Shown here one piece after another: positions 5,828 to 5,923 of a stretch of 5,923 bases of DNA (its first letter is position 1; each line of letters begins with the position of its first letter). The notes beneath the pieces were generated by a model. It searched no databases, was not told where the DNA came from, and saw only the letters and a list, made by a program, of their open reading frames with translations. A program made the position numbers and the translations under genes. Source of the stretch: Candidatus Aminicenantota bacterium (GTDB lineage: Bacteria; Acidobacteriota; Aminicenantia; Aminicenantales; Aminicenantaceae); assembly GCA_004378665.1 (NCBI GenBank), contig SOIA01000378.1, positions 1-5,923 on the forward strand, read 5' to 3'.

Positions 5828-5892
5828 GCTGGCTGTTTGAGGGGAAAAGAAGCAAAAGGGGTTGACTGTGAATATACCCTGCCCAGCCAGCC
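5828..5892. repeat. Structured repeat, copy B
   Basis: This 65-nt element matches copy A in three blocks: GCTGGCTGTT at the start, AAGCAAAAGGGG (5850-5861) in the middle, and CCTGCCCAGCCAGCC at the end (5878-5892). GCTGGCTG (5828-5835) pairs with CAGCCAGC (5884-5891), and AGGG (5840-5843) pairs fully with CCCT (5877-5880). The linkers differ strongly from copy A while both helices are kept. On the minus strand the outer hairpin is followed by a C-rich stretch and six T (complement of 5815-5820), which would suit a terminator reading leftwards. Confidence 0.7.
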
Positions 5893-5923
5893 TAACAAGG
5901 TCATAAGTTTAGTCGAATAATTC

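Noticed and set aside
5470..5865. 131-codon + strand frame after the signal peptidase
   Set aside because: It crosses both structured repeats and homopolymer A/T tracts, has low-complexity composition and shows no domain.
5485..5892. CRISPR array
   Set aside because: There are only two repeat copies, 62-65 nt long, imperfect in their interiors and about 280 bp apart, so array geometry is lacking.
5692..5904. 70-codon minus-strand frame
   Set aside because: Its first third is simply the translation of repeat copy B, no ribosome binding site is evident and there is no recognisable family.

Overview
The window carries three well-supported protein genes, all on the + strand: a stand-alone response-regulator receiver (282-689), a very large soluble histidine kinase with seven PAS domains (759-4250), and a type I signal peptidase (4598-5443). 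They are separated by non-coding DNA that is unusually rich in inverted and direct repeats. No tRNA, rRNA, CRISPR array, transposase or integrase is visible. The organism is bacterial, with moderate GC coding DNA and AT-rich spacers. A HisKA_2-type kinase with a long PAS array, paired with a lone receiver, plus a signal peptidase with an extra multi-spanning N-terminal region, fits an environmental anaerobe of the Desulfobacterota (former Deltaproteobacteria, Syntrophia-like) or a similar phylum. This placement comes from family knowledge and no search was run.

Region 1-281 is the leader of the two-component pair. It holds a strong hairpin followed by seven T residues (186-252), a second upstream arm that competes for the same 3' arm, and a short phenylalanine-rich reading frame with a good Shine-Dalgarno (138-257) that runs through the hairpin. 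Together these look like a transcription attenuator, although a REP-type repeat cluster would leave a similar trace.

Region 282-4250 is a probable operon. The kinase has no membrane segment, so it should sense a cytoplasmic signal through its PAS array, autophosphorylate in the EVHHRVKNN box and pass the phosphate to a receiver. The adjacent receiver has all the conserved acidic, Thr and Lys residues but no output domain, so the end of the pathway lies outside this window.

Region 4251-4597 contains a perfect 12-bp inverted repeat enclosing 60 nt with a nested hairpin (4320-4403), then AT-rich DNA and the ribosome binding site of the signal peptidase. The peptidase is most likely a separate transcription unit. 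It has the Ser nucleophile and a near-textbook box E, but glycine stands where the catalytic lysine normally is.

Region 5444-5923 has no convincing gene. It holds two direct copies, about 343 bp apart, of a 62-65 nt element able to fold into the same two-helix structure, with an extremely AT-rich segment between them. A possible terminator overlaps the end of the first copy.
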